DNA of 64,000 bases from Flavimarina sp. Hel_I_48 (GTDB lineage: Bacteria > Bacteroidota > Bacteroidia > Flavobacteriales > Flavobacteriaceae): assembly GCF_000733945.1 (NCBI RefSeq), contig NZ_JPOL01000002.1:2357001-2421000 (forward strand), written 5' to 3'. The stretch's first letter is position 1, and each line of letters starts with the position of its first letter. Of the stretch, positions 6,990 to 16,351 are shown in pieces. A model generated the notes under the pieces. That model worked only from the letters and a program-made list of their open reading frames with translations, had not been told where the DNA came from and ran no database searches. A program made the position numbers and the translations under genes.

Positions 6990-7442
6990 ATGCGTACAAT
7001 CATTCAACGCGTTAGCAAAGCTTCAGTAAGTATTGACGGAAAAGTGCATGCCGGTATCAAAAGCGGTTTTCTTGTTTTATTGGGCATAGGTCACGATGAT
7101 ACGGAGGAAGATATGGATTGGCTCGTTCGGAAAATCTGTGGTTTGCGGATATTTAGTGATGCTGATGGTTTAATGAACGAATCTATTCTTGATCAGGATG
7201 GAGAAATTTTAGTGATTAGTCAGTTTACCCTTTTTGCAAGTACAAAAAAAGGAAACCGACCTTCTTTTCTAAATTCTGCAAAACCCGAACACGCCATCCC
7301 GCTTTATGAAATGTTCATTAATAAACTCTCAGATATGCTTAAAAAACCGGTAAAAACGGGCATTTTTGGGGCAGATATGCAGGTTTCTTTAGTTAATGAT
7401 GGTCCCGTAACGATTTCCATAGATTCAAAAAATAGAGAGTAA
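6990..7442 (+). CDS. dtd: D-aminoacyl-tRNA deacylase
   Basis: Hydrolyses D-amino acids (and glycine from tRNA-Ala) off tRNA, protecting translation. 150 residues, the family's usual length. The two signature motifs are present: SQFTLFA near 75-81 and the Gly-cisPro motif in NDGPVT near 135-140. ATG at 6990 gives the canonical N-terminus MRTIIQRVSKASV. It follows rsgA by 161 bp and is followed by the DUF3857 genes in the same direction. Confidence 0.95.
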   Translation: MRTIIQRVSKASVSIDGKVHAGIKSGFLVLLGIGHDDTEEDMDWLVRKICGLRIFSDADGLMNESILDQDGEILVISQFTLFASTKKGNRPSFLNSAKPEHAIPLYEMFINKLSDMLKKPVKTGIFGADMQVSLVNDGPVTISIDSKNRE

Positions 7443-7494
7443 GTATTTGATTAAGTGGGGTGTTTTTACTTTATTTGCAAAGACCCCAAATTTT

Positions 7495-9399
7495 ATGAAA
7501 TATTTAATACGTTTTTTTCTTCTTTTAAGTGCGTTTCATTCCTATTCTCAGAATGTTGAATTCTCCCCGGTAACCGTAGATCCCTCTTTACTTGAAAATG
7601 CCGATAGCGTGGTTCGCGAAGAGCGTATCACCTATGATATCACAGATCCCAAAATTCTTATAGAAAAGGTCTATAAAGTTGTTTCGGTTTATAACAAATC
7701 AGGCAATGGGGATGTGGGCGCGTATGTTTTTTACGATGACGATCGTAAAATAAAAGACATCAGGGCAACCATTTATGATATGATGGGCAATGAGAAGGAG
7801 GTCTTTAAAGAAAGGGATTTTAAAGACGTGAGCGCTGTTTCTGGCGGTACACTCTACGCAGATGACCGCGTGCTCGTTTTTGAGTATACACCCACGGCCT
7901 ATCCATATACCGTAGTTTTTGAATACGAGACAAAATCCAGAACGACCGCGTTTATACCTCGGTGGATCCCGGTGGCAAACTATGGCAGTAGCACCGCCCA
8001 CGCCACCCTGGAGATTTTATATCCTGAAGAGGAGTCTATACATATCAAACAAGAACGGCTGAAAGAATTTGATGTTTCACATAAGCATGAGCCGGGAAAA
8101 GATGTCTGGGAAGCCCAGAACATCAAGGCAGTAAAAAAAGAATACCTATCTCCATCATTTGATAAAATTTTACCCGTGGTAAAATGCGCGTTACATTCAT
8201 TTTATCTCAAGGGTGTACAGGGCAATGCATCCAGTTGGGAAAACTTTGGCGCCTGGATGAATGACAATCTAATAAGGGGAACAGAAGCATTGCCGGTTGA
8301 AACGGTACGCATGGTTCAAAATATGGTCAAAGACCTCCCTACGGATACTGATAAGGCAAAAGCCATTTATCAGTTTGTACAGGATAAAGTTCGCTATATA
8401 AGTGTACAGGTAGGTATAGGTGGGTGGAAACCCATGCTCGCAGCAGATGTGGATCATCTGGGATATGGCGACTGTAAAGCACTCAGCAATTATACTAAAA
8501 GCCTGCTCAATGCAGTGGGCGTGCCATCCTATTATACAGTGCTTTACGGTGATACCGAAAAAAGATCCATAGATAAGGATTTTATCGCCATGCAGGGCAA
8601 CCACGTGATCCTGGCGTTGCCCCTTGATGATCAATATACCTGGTTAGAATGCACGAGCCAGACGGTTCCCTTTGGGTATTTAGGTGATTTCACAGATGAC
8701 CGGGACGTGCTGGTCATCACAGAAGAAGGGGGGCAGTTGAAGCACACAAAAAAATATGATAAAGAGGATAATATAGCGCGTATTGCGGCAACCTTCAACC
8801 TTGATCTTCAGGGTGGTTTTGAAGGAAAGCTTCTAAAAACATCAGAAGGGATTTTCTATGGTGATCAACTTGGACTCCAGCGGTATGATGATAAAGCCTT
8901 TAAAAAGTATTACCTAAACGAATGGGGCAGGGTCAACAGGTTGGAGATCGTTGCAGTCGATCTGGAAAATGACCGTGACGCTGTATTGTTTACCGAAGAT
9001 TTAAAGCTAAAAGCTCAGGCGTATTTAACAGCTATTAATACAGATTTTCTTTTTAAACCCAATGTTTTTGGGATGGATCCCAAAGATATCCCTGCCCGGT
9101 ACGATAACAGGAAAACACCTTTTGATATAGACCGTGGTCAACAGAACAAAATACAGCTTTCATTCAATTTACCAGAAGGGTGTAGCATAGATGCCTTGCC
9201 GCAGCCTATTATTATAAACGCCCCATTTGGGAGTTATGAGGCTCATTTTTCCGCAGAAGGATCCTATTTAAACTACACGCGCACGCTAAGCCTTGATGAA
9301 GGGCATTATTCCGCAGCAGCCTATGACGCTTATAGGGATTTTTACAAGGAAGTGGTGCGCGCAGATGCTCAGAAAGTATTAATCAAAACCAAATCATAA
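7495..9399 (+). CDS. Exported DUF3857/transglutaminase-like protein, catalytic residues kept
   Basis: 634 residues from ATG 7495; the frame extends upstream to a TTG at 7447, but only 7495 starts with a clean signal peptide (MKYLIRFFLLLSAFHSYSQ). An N-terminal DUF3857 beta-rich domain is followed by a transglutaminase-like domain with C327 in GYGDCKAL, H370 in GNHVILAL and E385 in WLECTSQ, a plausible Cys-His-acid triad. It probably acts in the periplasm or at the cell surface; the substrate is unknown. It is the first of three tandem paralogues and overlaps the next by one base (TAATG). A role in protein cross-linking or as a peptidase is possible from the family. Confidence 0.75.
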   Translation: MKYLIRFFLLLSAFHSYSQNVEFSPVTVDPSLLENADSVVREERITYDITDPKILIEKVYKVVSVYNKSGNGDVGAYVFYDDDRKIKDIRATIYDMMGNEKEVFKERDFKDVSAVSGGTLYADDRVLVFEYTPTAYPYTVVFEYETKSRTTAFIPRWIPVANYGSSTAHATLEILYPEEESIHIKQERLKEFDVSHKHEPGKDVWEAQNIKAVKKEYLSPSFDKILPVVKCALHSFYLKGVQGNASSWENFGAWMNDNLIRGTEALPVETVRMVQNMVKDLPTDTDKAKAIYQFVQDKVRYISVQVGIGGWKPMLAADVDHLGYGDCKALSNYTKSLLNAVGVPSYYTVLYGDTEKRSIDKDFIAMQGNHVILALPLDDQYTWLECTSQTVPFGYLGDFTDDRDVLVITEEGGQLKHTKKYDKEDNIARIAATFNLDLQGGFEGKLLKTSEGIFYGDQLGLQRYDDKAFKKYYLNEWGRVNRLEIVAVDLENDRDAVLFTEDLKLKAQAYLTAINTDFLFKPNVFGMDPKDIPARYDNRKTPFDIDRGQQNKIQLSFNLPEGCSIDALPQPIIINAPFGSYEAHFSAEGSYLNYTRTLSLDEGHYSAAAYDAYRDFYKEVVRADAQKVLIKTKS

Positions 9400-11414
9400 T
9401 GCGTAAATTTTTATTTTTAATTACCCTGCTTTCAGTGCTGCAGGGCATGGCCCAGGATTTTAAATATGGAAGGGTTTCCAAAGAAGAGCTTGAGGAAAAG
9501 GTTCATCCCAAATTTCCAGATGCCAATGCCGCGATACTCTTTAGGGATAATTATTCCCATTTCAACTATAACGATCAAGATGGTTTTATCCTGGTAACCG
9601 AAGTGCAGGAGCGTATAAAAATCTACAACACAGACGGGTTTAAAAATGCTACAAAGAGAATAAAGCTATATAAAGGTTCTAAGGACGAAGAGAATGTAAG
9701 CGGTTTATATGGGGTAACCTACACTTTAGAGAATGGCAAAGTAAAAGAAACCAAACTGGATAAAGACGGGATTTTTAAAGAAGAGCAAGACAAGTATTCA
9801 AATGTTCTGAAATTTACCATGCCTAACCTGAGCGCCGGGGCAGTGATTGAATATAAGTACACCGTACATTCCCCTTATTTAGGAAATTTAGATGAAGTTC
9901 GTTTTCAGGAACGTATTCCCTTAAATAAAGCCGAAGCGCGCTACTATTTCCCGGAATATTTCGGGTTTAAGATGCATTCCCGCGGAAGTCATTCCGTAGA
10001 TATAGATAAAAGTTCAAGTACAAGAAAGATAAATCTGGGCTCTACTTTTAAACGAAGTTCAAATGGTGGATTTACCGGTACCACGTCGAAAGTGCAAAAT
10101 AGGTCACTGGATTTTATGGAAGAAATTTACATGCTTGGCGCAAAGGATGTTCCACCCATGAAAGAAGAAAGTTTTTCTGGCAATCTCGATAATTATTTGA
10201 CTGCTGTAAAATTTGAACTTTCTTATATACATTATCCCAACCAGCCCTTTGAATATGTATCATCTACATGGGAGGACGTAGCTAAGACAATTTATGACTC
10301 TCCATCCTTTGGCGGTGAATTGTCCCGATCTGGTTATTTTGATGATGCCCTTGCCCCCCTTTTAAAAACAGCTAAAACTGCAGAAGCTAAAATCAATTTG
10401 ATCTATGAGTTCGTAAAGCAGCACATGACCTGGAATTCCTATATAGGGATCTATACGGAAGAAGGCTTGAAACAAGCTTATAAAAAACAATCTGGTAACG
10501 TTGCAGATATTAATTTGATGCTGGTGGCCATGCTGCGCCATGCAGGCCTTGAGGCAAATCCTGTACTTATCAGCTCAAAATCAAATGGCATTCCCTTATT
10601 TCCCACGCGCAATGGGTTTAATTATGTCGTGGCGTCAGTAGATAGCGGGGACTCCCGTTTATTGCTGGATGCTACCAGTAAGCAGGGTGAGATAGACATG
10701 CTTGAGCAACATTTGATCAATTGGAATGGCAGGCTTATAAGAGAGGATGGTACTTCTGAATGGACCAGTTTGCTTACGACCAAACCGTCTACAGAAAATA
10801 TCATAGTTAATATAGATCTAAAAGAAGATTTAACGGTTACAGCCCATGCTAAAAACAGATTTATAGGATACAGTGCAATGGATTACCGAAATGCCTTTAG
10901 GGGATTATCGCAGGAAGAAACCCGTACCAAACTGGAAGCCATGAACAATGGTATTGAACTTTCAGATATTGAACTGGTGAATTTAAATGCTTTGTATGAG
11001 CCTGTCTCACTTTCCTATTCTTTTGAGCCGCTGACGTCTCTTGAGCAGGTGGGGAATAAAATTATCATATCCCCGCTTTTCCATCTAGCCATGACTGAGA
11101 ACCCCTTTAAGGGTGCAGAACGTAAATATCCTATAGATTTTAAGTATCCCAGAAAAGAACGCTATATCATCTCAATTGTAATACCAGAAGGGTACCAGGT
11201 TGAAAGTTTGCCAGAAAGCACTGTGGTAAACCTTTTTGATGGTATGGGTAAATTCAGTTATTATCTCAAGGAGAACCTTGGTATGATACAACTAATTTGC
11301 GAACAGGCTATGAACACAGCTATGATGAGCCCTGATATGTACACAGAACTTAAGAACTATTACACTATGATCGTTGAAAAAGAGCAGGAGAAAATCATTC
11401 TTTCCAAAATCTAA
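9399..11414 (+). CDS. Exported DUF3857/transglutaminase-like protein, degenerate active site
   Basis: 671 residues, signal peptide about 1-19 (MRKFLFLITLLSVLQGMAQ). Same two-domain plan as the gene before it, but the catalytic Cys position reads SGNVAD with V368, and the His position reads FNYVVA with Y409. Only the acidic residue in LLLDATS remains. It is therefore probably a non-enzymatic scaffold or binding protein. It resembles the next gene more than the previous one: both share YTLENG, TMPN, SWDDVAK-like and GIPxFPT stretches. The ATG overlaps the previous stop, so they are co-translated. Confidence 0.75.
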   Translation: MRKFLFLITLLSVLQGMAQDFKYGRVSKEELEEKVHPKFPDANAAILFRDNYSHFNYNDQDGFILVTEVQERIKIYNTDGFKNATKRIKLYKGSKDEENVSGLYGVTYTLENGKVKETKLDKDGIFKEEQDKYSNVLKFTMPNLSAGAVIEYKYTVHSPYLGNLDEVRFQERIPLNKAEARYYFPEYFGFKMHSRGSHSVDIDKSSSTRKINLGSTFKRSSNGGFTGTTSKVQNRSLDFMEEIYMLGAKDVPPMKEESFSGNLDNYLTAVKFELSYIHYPNQPFEYVSSTWEDVAKTIYDSPSFGGELSRSGYFDDALAPLLKTAKTAEAKINLIYEFVKQHMTWNSYIGIYTEEGLKQAYKKQSGNVADINLMLVAMLRHAGLEANPVLISSKSNGIPLFPTRNGFNYVVASVDSGDSRLLLDATSKQGEIDMLEQHLINWNGRLIREDGTSEWTSLLTTKPSTENIIVNIDLKEDLTVTAHAKNRFIGYSAMDYRNAFRGLSQEETRTKLEAMNNGIELSDIELVNLNALYEPVSLSYSFEPLTSLEQVGNKIIISPLFHLAMTENPFKGAERKYPIDFKYPRKERYIISIVIPEGYQVESLPESTVVNLFDGMGKFSYYLKENLGMIQLICEQAMNTAMMSPDMYTELKNYYTMIVEKEQEKIILSKI

Positions 11415-11419
11415 TAGGT

Positions 11420-13432
11420 ATGATGCGTCCATTCTTCTTTTTTTTAAGCTTTGTACTTTTAGTGTATTCGGCACAGGCGCAGGAATTGAAACTTGGGAAA
11501 ATAAATGCGAAAGAATATCATGATTTAGCAATTATCAAAGACAGTTCTGCCGCTGCCATCGTCTTAAAACACTACCGGGAAACTTATTTTAAATACGATG
11601 GGACAAAAGGCTGGATGATCATTACTAAAGTACAGCAACGCGTCAAAATTTTAAAAAAAGAAGGAATGCGTTATGCGACCCATAAAGTAGGTGCGTATAG
11701 GCGAGACGGTAAAGAAGAGTTCGTTAATGATATAGAGGGTTTTACCTATACGCTGGAAAATGGGCTTTTAGCAGAAGAAAAACTGAGTAAAGAGGCCGTT
11801 TATGAACAAAAGGAATCAGATCGCTGGGACAGTTATTCATGGACCATGCCTAATGTTCAAGTGGGCTCTATCCTTGAATGGGAATACACCCTTAATTCGC
11901 CATTTTATAAAGTTGATGATTTAATACTACAGCAGGACATTCCTGTCAAGGAGTACGAGGGAGTCATCCGTACGCCTATTGTTTTTCAATTTAACAAACT
12001 TAAGAAGGGCTATTTTGAGGTAACACCAGAAACGGAATTTAAAAAACGTAGTGACGGTGTCATTGTAGGTCAGGATACAGGTTATGGCCTATCGTTAATC
12101 AATTCTAAATCTGGTAATATTACTTTTACGGAGCAGGTTGATTCGTATACGCTGAAAGACATCCCGGCCCTTCAAAAGGAAACTTATGTAGATAATATTG
12201 AAAATTATAGATATACCATTGTTTATGAATTAAAATCGATTGAATATAATGAAGGTAATAAACAAAATTACGCAACCTCCTGGGATGATGTCGCAAAATC
12301 CATATTCAAAGCAGATCGTTTTGGCAAGCAGCTGGAAAAGACCAATTTTCTGAATGTTGATGCAGATGTTATAAAAAGAAAGGGAACTGGGATAGAATTG
12401 TTGGTAAAAAATTCATTTGATTTTATTCGCGATTCTTTTACCTGGAACGGTAAGTATGGTAAATATGTTGAAGAAGATCTCAAAGATGTTTATAAATCAC
12501 GTTCTGGAAATGATGCAGAAATAAACCTTACGCTAATTGCCATGTTAAATGCATGTGGAATAGATGCCAGCCCTGTTCTGGTAAGTACAAAAGAAAACGG
12601 TATCCCTGTATTTCCTACGCTGGAGGGGTTTAATTATGTTATTGCTGCGGTAATGATAAATGAGAAACTCATACTCCTTGATGCCACCGAAAAAAATGGC
12701 CTGCCTAACCTGCTACCCAGTCGGGTATATAATTGGGAGGGCCGCCTGGTCAGAAAAAATGGATCTTCCAAGGCTGTAAACCTTTATCCTGAGCAGCCCA
12801 CACAGCAAAATAGTATCGTAAATTATACCATTGCTGAAGGGGGCAAGATTTCGGGCATAGTAATGGAGCGTTACACGACACTCAATGCGCTTGACTTTCG
12901 TAAAAATAACAAGGGGGAGGCCATTGATGATAGTAAACAGAAGCTTATAAATGAACTTCACTTAGATGAAGTAAAAAACCTAAAGGTTCAAAATTTAGAT
13001 GCTTTAGAGGAACCTATAGTGCAACAGTATAATTTTGATTTAGAAAATGCCTACGATCAGGTAGGGAATACTATTTACCTATCTCCCTTACTGTTCATGA
13101 AAATAAGTGAAAACCCATTCAAATCAGAAAATCGGCAGTTTCCGGTGAATTTCAACTATCCGTTCACTGAAACCAAAAACTTAAATATACGCCTGCCGGA
13201 AGGCTATCAGGCAGAACACTTACCGGAACAGATGAATATCGCGCTTCCTGAAAAAATGGGTAGTTTTAGCTATAAAATCGGCCAAAGTCAAAATACGCTA
13301 AATTTGAGTATTGATTTTACCATTAATAAGGCAGTTATTCCCGTTTTCTACCACGATGCTTTAAAAGATTTTTATAATGCCCGTATGGATAAAGAAAACG
13401 AGAAGATCGTGCTTACTAAAATAGAGCAATGA
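11420..13432 (+). CDS. Exported DUF3857/transglutaminase-like protein, degenerate active site (second)
   Basis: 670 residues with signal peptide MMRPFFFFLSFVLLVYSAQA. The closest relative in the window is the gene ending at 11414, with similar length and architecture. The catalytic Cys position is D365 in SGNDAEINL and the His is replaced by Tyr in FNYVIAAV, while LLDATEKNG keeps the acidic residue. A recent tandem duplication followed by parallel loss, or loss before duplication, explains the pair. It overlaps the MazG-like gene by 4 bp (ATGA), so the exported proteins and the nucleotide hydrolase share a transcript. Confidence 0.75.
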   Translation: MMRPFFFFLSFVLLVYSAQAQELKLGKINAKEYHDLAIIKDSSAAAIVLKHYRETYFKYDGTKGWMIITKVQQRVKILKKEGMRYATHKVGAYRRDGKEEFVNDIEGFTYTLENGLLAEEKLSKEAVYEQKESDRWDSYSWTMPNVQVGSILEWEYTLNSPFYKVDDLILQQDIPVKEYEGVIRTPIVFQFNKLKKGYFEVTPETEFKKRSDGVIVGQDTGYGLSLINSKSGNITFTEQVDSYTLKDIPALQKETYVDNIENYRYTIVYELKSIEYNEGNKQNYATSWDDVAKSIFKADRFGKQLEKTNFLNVDADVIKRKGTGIELLVKNSFDFIRDSFTWNGKYGKYVEEDLKDVYKSRSGNDAEINLTLIAMLNACGIDASPVLVSTKENGIPVFPTLEGFNYVIAAVMINEKLILLDATEKNGLPNLLPSRVYNWEGRLVRKNGSSKAVNLYPEQPTQQNSIVNYTIAEGGKISGIVMERYTTLNALDFRKNNKGEAIDDSKQKLINELHLDEVKNLKVQNLDALEEPIVQQYNFDLENAYDQVGNTIYLSPLLFMKISENPFKSENRQFPVNFNYPFTETKNLNIRLPEGYQAEHLPEQMNIALPEKMGSFSYKIGQSQNTLNLSIDFTINKAVIPVFYHDALKDFYNARMDKENEKIVLTKIEQ

Positions 13433-13755
13433 GTATAAAAAAATCCCAACAAGTAGTTGATAAATGGATCAATGACCACGGTGTTCGTTATTTTAATGAA
13501 CTTACCAATATGGCCCAACTCACAGAAGAAGTAGGGGAGGTGGCCCGTATTATCGCCCGTCGTTATGGTGAACAGAGCGAGAAGGAAAGCGATAAAAATA
13601 AAGATCTGGGAGAAGAACTGGCAGATGTGCTTTTTGTTGTGCTTTGTCTTGCAAACCAGACCGGGGTAGATCTGCAGGATGCTTTTGACAAAAAACTGGA
13701 CATAAAGACAAAACGCGATCATGATCGCCACCATAAAAACGATAAATTAAAGTAA
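13429..13755 (+). CDS. MazG-like nucleotide pyrophosphohydrolase
   Basis: 108 residues with the all-alpha NTP pyrophosphatase metal motifs: EEVGE near 28-32 and EELADVLF near 63-70, which bind Mg and hydrolyse NTP or dNTP to the monophosphate. The short single-domain form differs from the double-domain E. coli MazG. The C-terminus is rich in Lys, Asp and His. It starts at an ATGA overlap with the preceding gene and ends 25 bp before aroA. Substrate unknown; house-cleaning of non-canonical nucleotides is the usual role. Confidence 0.85.
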   Translation: MSIKKSQQVVDKWINDHGVRYFNELTNMAQLTEEVGEVARIIARRYGEQSEKESDKNKDLGEELADVLFVVLCLANQTGVDLQDAFDKKLDIKTKRDHDRHHKNDKLK

Positions 13756-13780
13756 ATTTCCAGTTCAAAATAATTGAGAC

Positions 13781-15007
13781 TTGAAACTACGACTCCACAA
13801 AAAAGAAGCACCTGTCCTTTCGGGAGCTATAAAAATCACAGGTTCAAAAAGCGAATCCAACCGTTTACTTATTCTACAAAAACTCTACGGTGACCTGACC
13901 ATAGAAAATTTATCCAATAGCGATGACAGTCAGGTAATGCAAAAAGCCCTTATTTCTGAAGAGCCAGAGGTAGATGTGCATCATGCCGGTACGGCAATGC
14001 GCTTTCTTACCGCTTATTTTTCAATACAGGAAGGTAGGGAAACAATCCTTACCGGCAGTAAACGTATGAAGGAGCGACCTATTGGCATTTTGGTCAAGGC
14101 GCTTCGCGGTCTGGGTGCAGATATTACCTATTTAGAAAATGAAGGATACGCGCCTTTAAAGATTAAAGGTAAGATTTTAGAGACCAGTGCCATTGCCCTG
14201 GACGCCCATGTGAGCAGCCAGTATATTTCAGCATTGATGATGATAGGCGCTGCCTTGCCAAAGGGATTAACCATAACATTGATAGGTGAACCCACATCAG
14301 TGCCTTATATAGAAATGACGCGGGACCTACTGGGTCAACTGGGTATTTCTACTCATTTTGAGAACAACAAAATTTCCGTAGCGCCCGTTCAGAAAGCTGA
14401 AAAAAAGACTATTGTGGTCGAATCTGACTGGAGCAGTGCATCCTATTATTATGGTCTGGTGGCGCTGTCTGAAGAGGCCGAAGTCACATTGAGCAGCTAC
14501 AAAAAGGAAAGTCTGCAAGGAGATTCCGCACTGGCCGGTATTTATAGAAAACTGGGTGTTGAAACTGTATATGGAGAAACTTCAATCAAGCTGATAAAAA
14601 CCAGGGATTTTCAGCCAAAACATCAAAAAATTGATCTGGTGAACAGCCCAGATATTGCCCAGACCATCGCGGTAACCTGTTTTGGTATGGGTATAGGTTG
14701 CGAACTTACCGGCCTTCATACGTTGAAAATCAAAGAAACTGACAGGCTTGAGGCTTTAAAGGTTGAACTTTCCAAGCTAGGGGCAAACATATCGGTAACG
14801 CAAGATAGCCTACATCTGGAACCTACGGCGGTAATTAATCCAGATATCATTATTAAAACCTATCAGGACCACCGAATGGCCATGGCTTTTGCGCCGCTCG
14901 CAATGCGCGTTCCCATATACTTTGAAGATGCTGAAGTAGTCAATAAATCCTATCCTGATTTCTGGAAAGATCTAGCGACTCTGGGAATAAATTCTGAAGA
15001 GGTTTAA
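13781..15007 (+). CDS. aroA: 3-phosphoshikimate 1-carboxyvinyltransferase (EPSP synthase)
   Basis: Joins PEP to shikimate-3-phosphate in the shikimate pathway. 408 residues, slightly shorter than E. coli AroA (427). Motifs: GSKSESNR near 22-29 (phosphate-binding Lys-Ser), HHAGTAMRFLTAY near 67-79 in place of the common GNAGTAMRPL, KETDRLEALK near 320 and DHRMAMAFA near 361. The altered PEP/glyphosate-loop context looks like a lineage variant. The start is TTG at 13781, with A-rich sequence before it. It is separated from the phe/tyr operon by about 8 kb, so control by the attenuator is unlikely. Confidence 0.93.
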   Translation: MKLRLHKKEAPVLSGAIKITGSKSESNRLLILQKLYGDLTIENLSNSDDSQVMQKALISEEPEVDVHHAGTAMRFLTAYFSIQEGRETILTGSKRMKERPIGILVKALRGLGADITYLENEGYAPLKIKGKILETSAIALDAHVSSQYISALMMIGAALPKGLTITLIGEPTSVPYIEMTRDLLGQLGISTHFENNKISVAPVQKAEKKTIVVESDWSSASYYYGLVALSEEAEVTLSSYKKESLQGDSALAGIYRKLGVETVYGETSIKLIKTRDFQPKHQKIDLVNSPDIAQTIAVTCFGMGIGCELTGLHTLKIKETDRLEALKVELSKLGANISVTQDSLHLEPTAVINPDIIIKTYQDHRMAMAFAPLAMRVPIYFEDAEVVNKSYPDFWKDLATLGINSEEV

Positions 15008-15035
15008 AAGGGTTTTAAATTAAATGGCCAAATAC

Positions 15036-15067
15036 TTGACAACCCCTATGTTGAGGTTGTATATTTG
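15036..15067 (+). promoter_or_regulatory. Bacteroidota-type promoter for queA
   Basis: -33 TTG at 15036-15038, 21 bp spacer, then TATATTTG at 15060-15067, a full match to TTG-N(17-23)-TAnnTTTG. Predicted start near 15074, about 30 nt before the ATG. This is the best-formed promoter in the window. Confidence 0.75.
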
Positions 15068-15102
15068 CACTCTTTTTTAAAACACAAAAAAACCAGACTT
15101 CT

Positions 15103-16158
15103 ATGGGAATGAAACTCTCGCAATTTAATTTTGATCTGCCCAAAGAGCTTTTGGCGGAATATCCTTCTGAAAACAGGGACGAATCCCGTCTAATGGTCCT
15201 CAATCGTAAAGAACAGACCATAGAGCACAAGCAATTTAAGGATCTTATAGATTATTTTGAGCCCAATGATGTCATGGTTCTCAACAATACAAAGGTTTTT
15301 CCTGCAAGACTTTACGGAAATAAAGAAAAAACAGGCGCGCGTATAGAGGTTTTTTTACTTCGCGAACTTAATCCAGAAACCCGTCTTTGGGATGTGCTTG
15401 TTGATCCTGCACGTAAGATTAGAATAGGGAACAAACTCTATTTTGGCGATGATGAAAGTCTCGTGGCAGAAGTTATAGATAATACCACGTCAAGAGGCCG
15501 TACCCTGCGTTTTTTATATGATGGTACGTACACAGAGTTCCGTAATAAATTGACCGAACTGGGTGAAACCCCATTGCCCAAGTATATCAAAAGGGATGTG
15601 GAGCCAGATGATGCAGAGCGCTACCAGACTATTTATGCTAAGGAAGAAGGCGCTGTTGCCGCACCTACAGCCGGCCTGCATTTCTCAAAACATTTGCTGA
15701 AAAGACTTGAGATCAAAGGCATTGACTTTGCTGAAGTTACCCTACATGTTGGTCTGGGAACGTTTAGCGCCGTTGAGGTCGAGGATCTTTCCAAGCATAA
15801 AATGGATAGTGAGGAAGCGTATATTCATAAGCCTGCCACAGATATTATAAACAATGCACTTTCTGAAAAAAGACGTATTTGCGCGATTGGTACCACTGCG
15901 ATGCGCGTGCTTGAAAGTGCAGTGAGCTCTAACCACTCACTTAACGAATTTGGTGGATGGACCAATAAATTCATCTTTCCTCCGTATGACTTTACAATAG
16001 CCAACTGTATGGTGACCAATTTTCATACGCCTAAGTCTACTTTACTCATGATGGTTTCTGCATTTGCAGGACATGAGTTCATGAAAAAAGCTTATGAGGA
16101 AGCGGTTAAGGAAAAATATAAATTCTATACTTATGGTGACGCTATGTTGATTATATAA
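15103..16158 (+). CDS. queA: S-adenosylmethionine:tRNA ribosyltransferase-isomerase
   Basis: Transfers the ribosyl moiety of SAM to 7-aminomethyl-7-deazaguanine in tRNA to make epoxyqueuosine. 351 residues, normal for QueA. Recognisable motifs are the N-terminal [43 protein letters not shown] near 183-195 and the C-terminal YGDAMLI. The first ATG (15103) and the one two codons later (15109) are both possible. Own promoter at 15036-15067 and own terminator at 16177-16212, so it is a single-gene transcript. Confidence 0.95.
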   Translation: MGMKLSQFNFDLPKELLAEYPSENRDESRLMVLNRKEQTIEHKQFKDLIDYFEPNDVMVLNNTKVFPARLYGNKEKTGARIEVFLLRELNPETRLWDVLVDPARKIRIGNKLYFGDDESLVAEVIDNTTSRGRTLRFLYDGTYTEFRNKLTELGETPLPKYIKRDVEPDDAERYQTIYAKEEGAVAAPTAGLHFSKHLLKRLEIKGIDFAEVTLHVGLGTFSAVEVEDLSKHKMDSEEAYIHKPATDIINNALSEKRRICAIGTTAMRVLESAVSSNHSLNEFGGWTNKFIFPPYDFTIANCMVTNFHTPKSTLLMMVSAFAGHEFMKKAYEEAVKEKYKFYTYGDAMLII

Positions 16159-16176
16159 ACAGCGCTCCTACATTAT

Positions 16177-16212
16177 AAAAAAGGCTGTCTATTTTCTTAG
16201 GCAGCCTTTTTT
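16177..16212 (+). terminator. queA terminator
   Basis: AAAAGGCTG (16179-16187) pairs with CAGCCTTTT (16202-16210) around a 14-nt loop that can close further (CTA/TAG). T-run on the 3' side and A-run on the 5' side. Confidence 0.85.
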
Positions 16213-16351
16213 ATTTCTAAAAACAGATTTAAGACGCAATTATTACTCTGTTTTAAGCGGTTTTTTAGCCTTTTTTGGACATTTTTGAAGCATTTGGCAT
16301 TCAATACATTGACCATTTAGCGGAAGGAATTATAAATTGTAAATTTGCATT

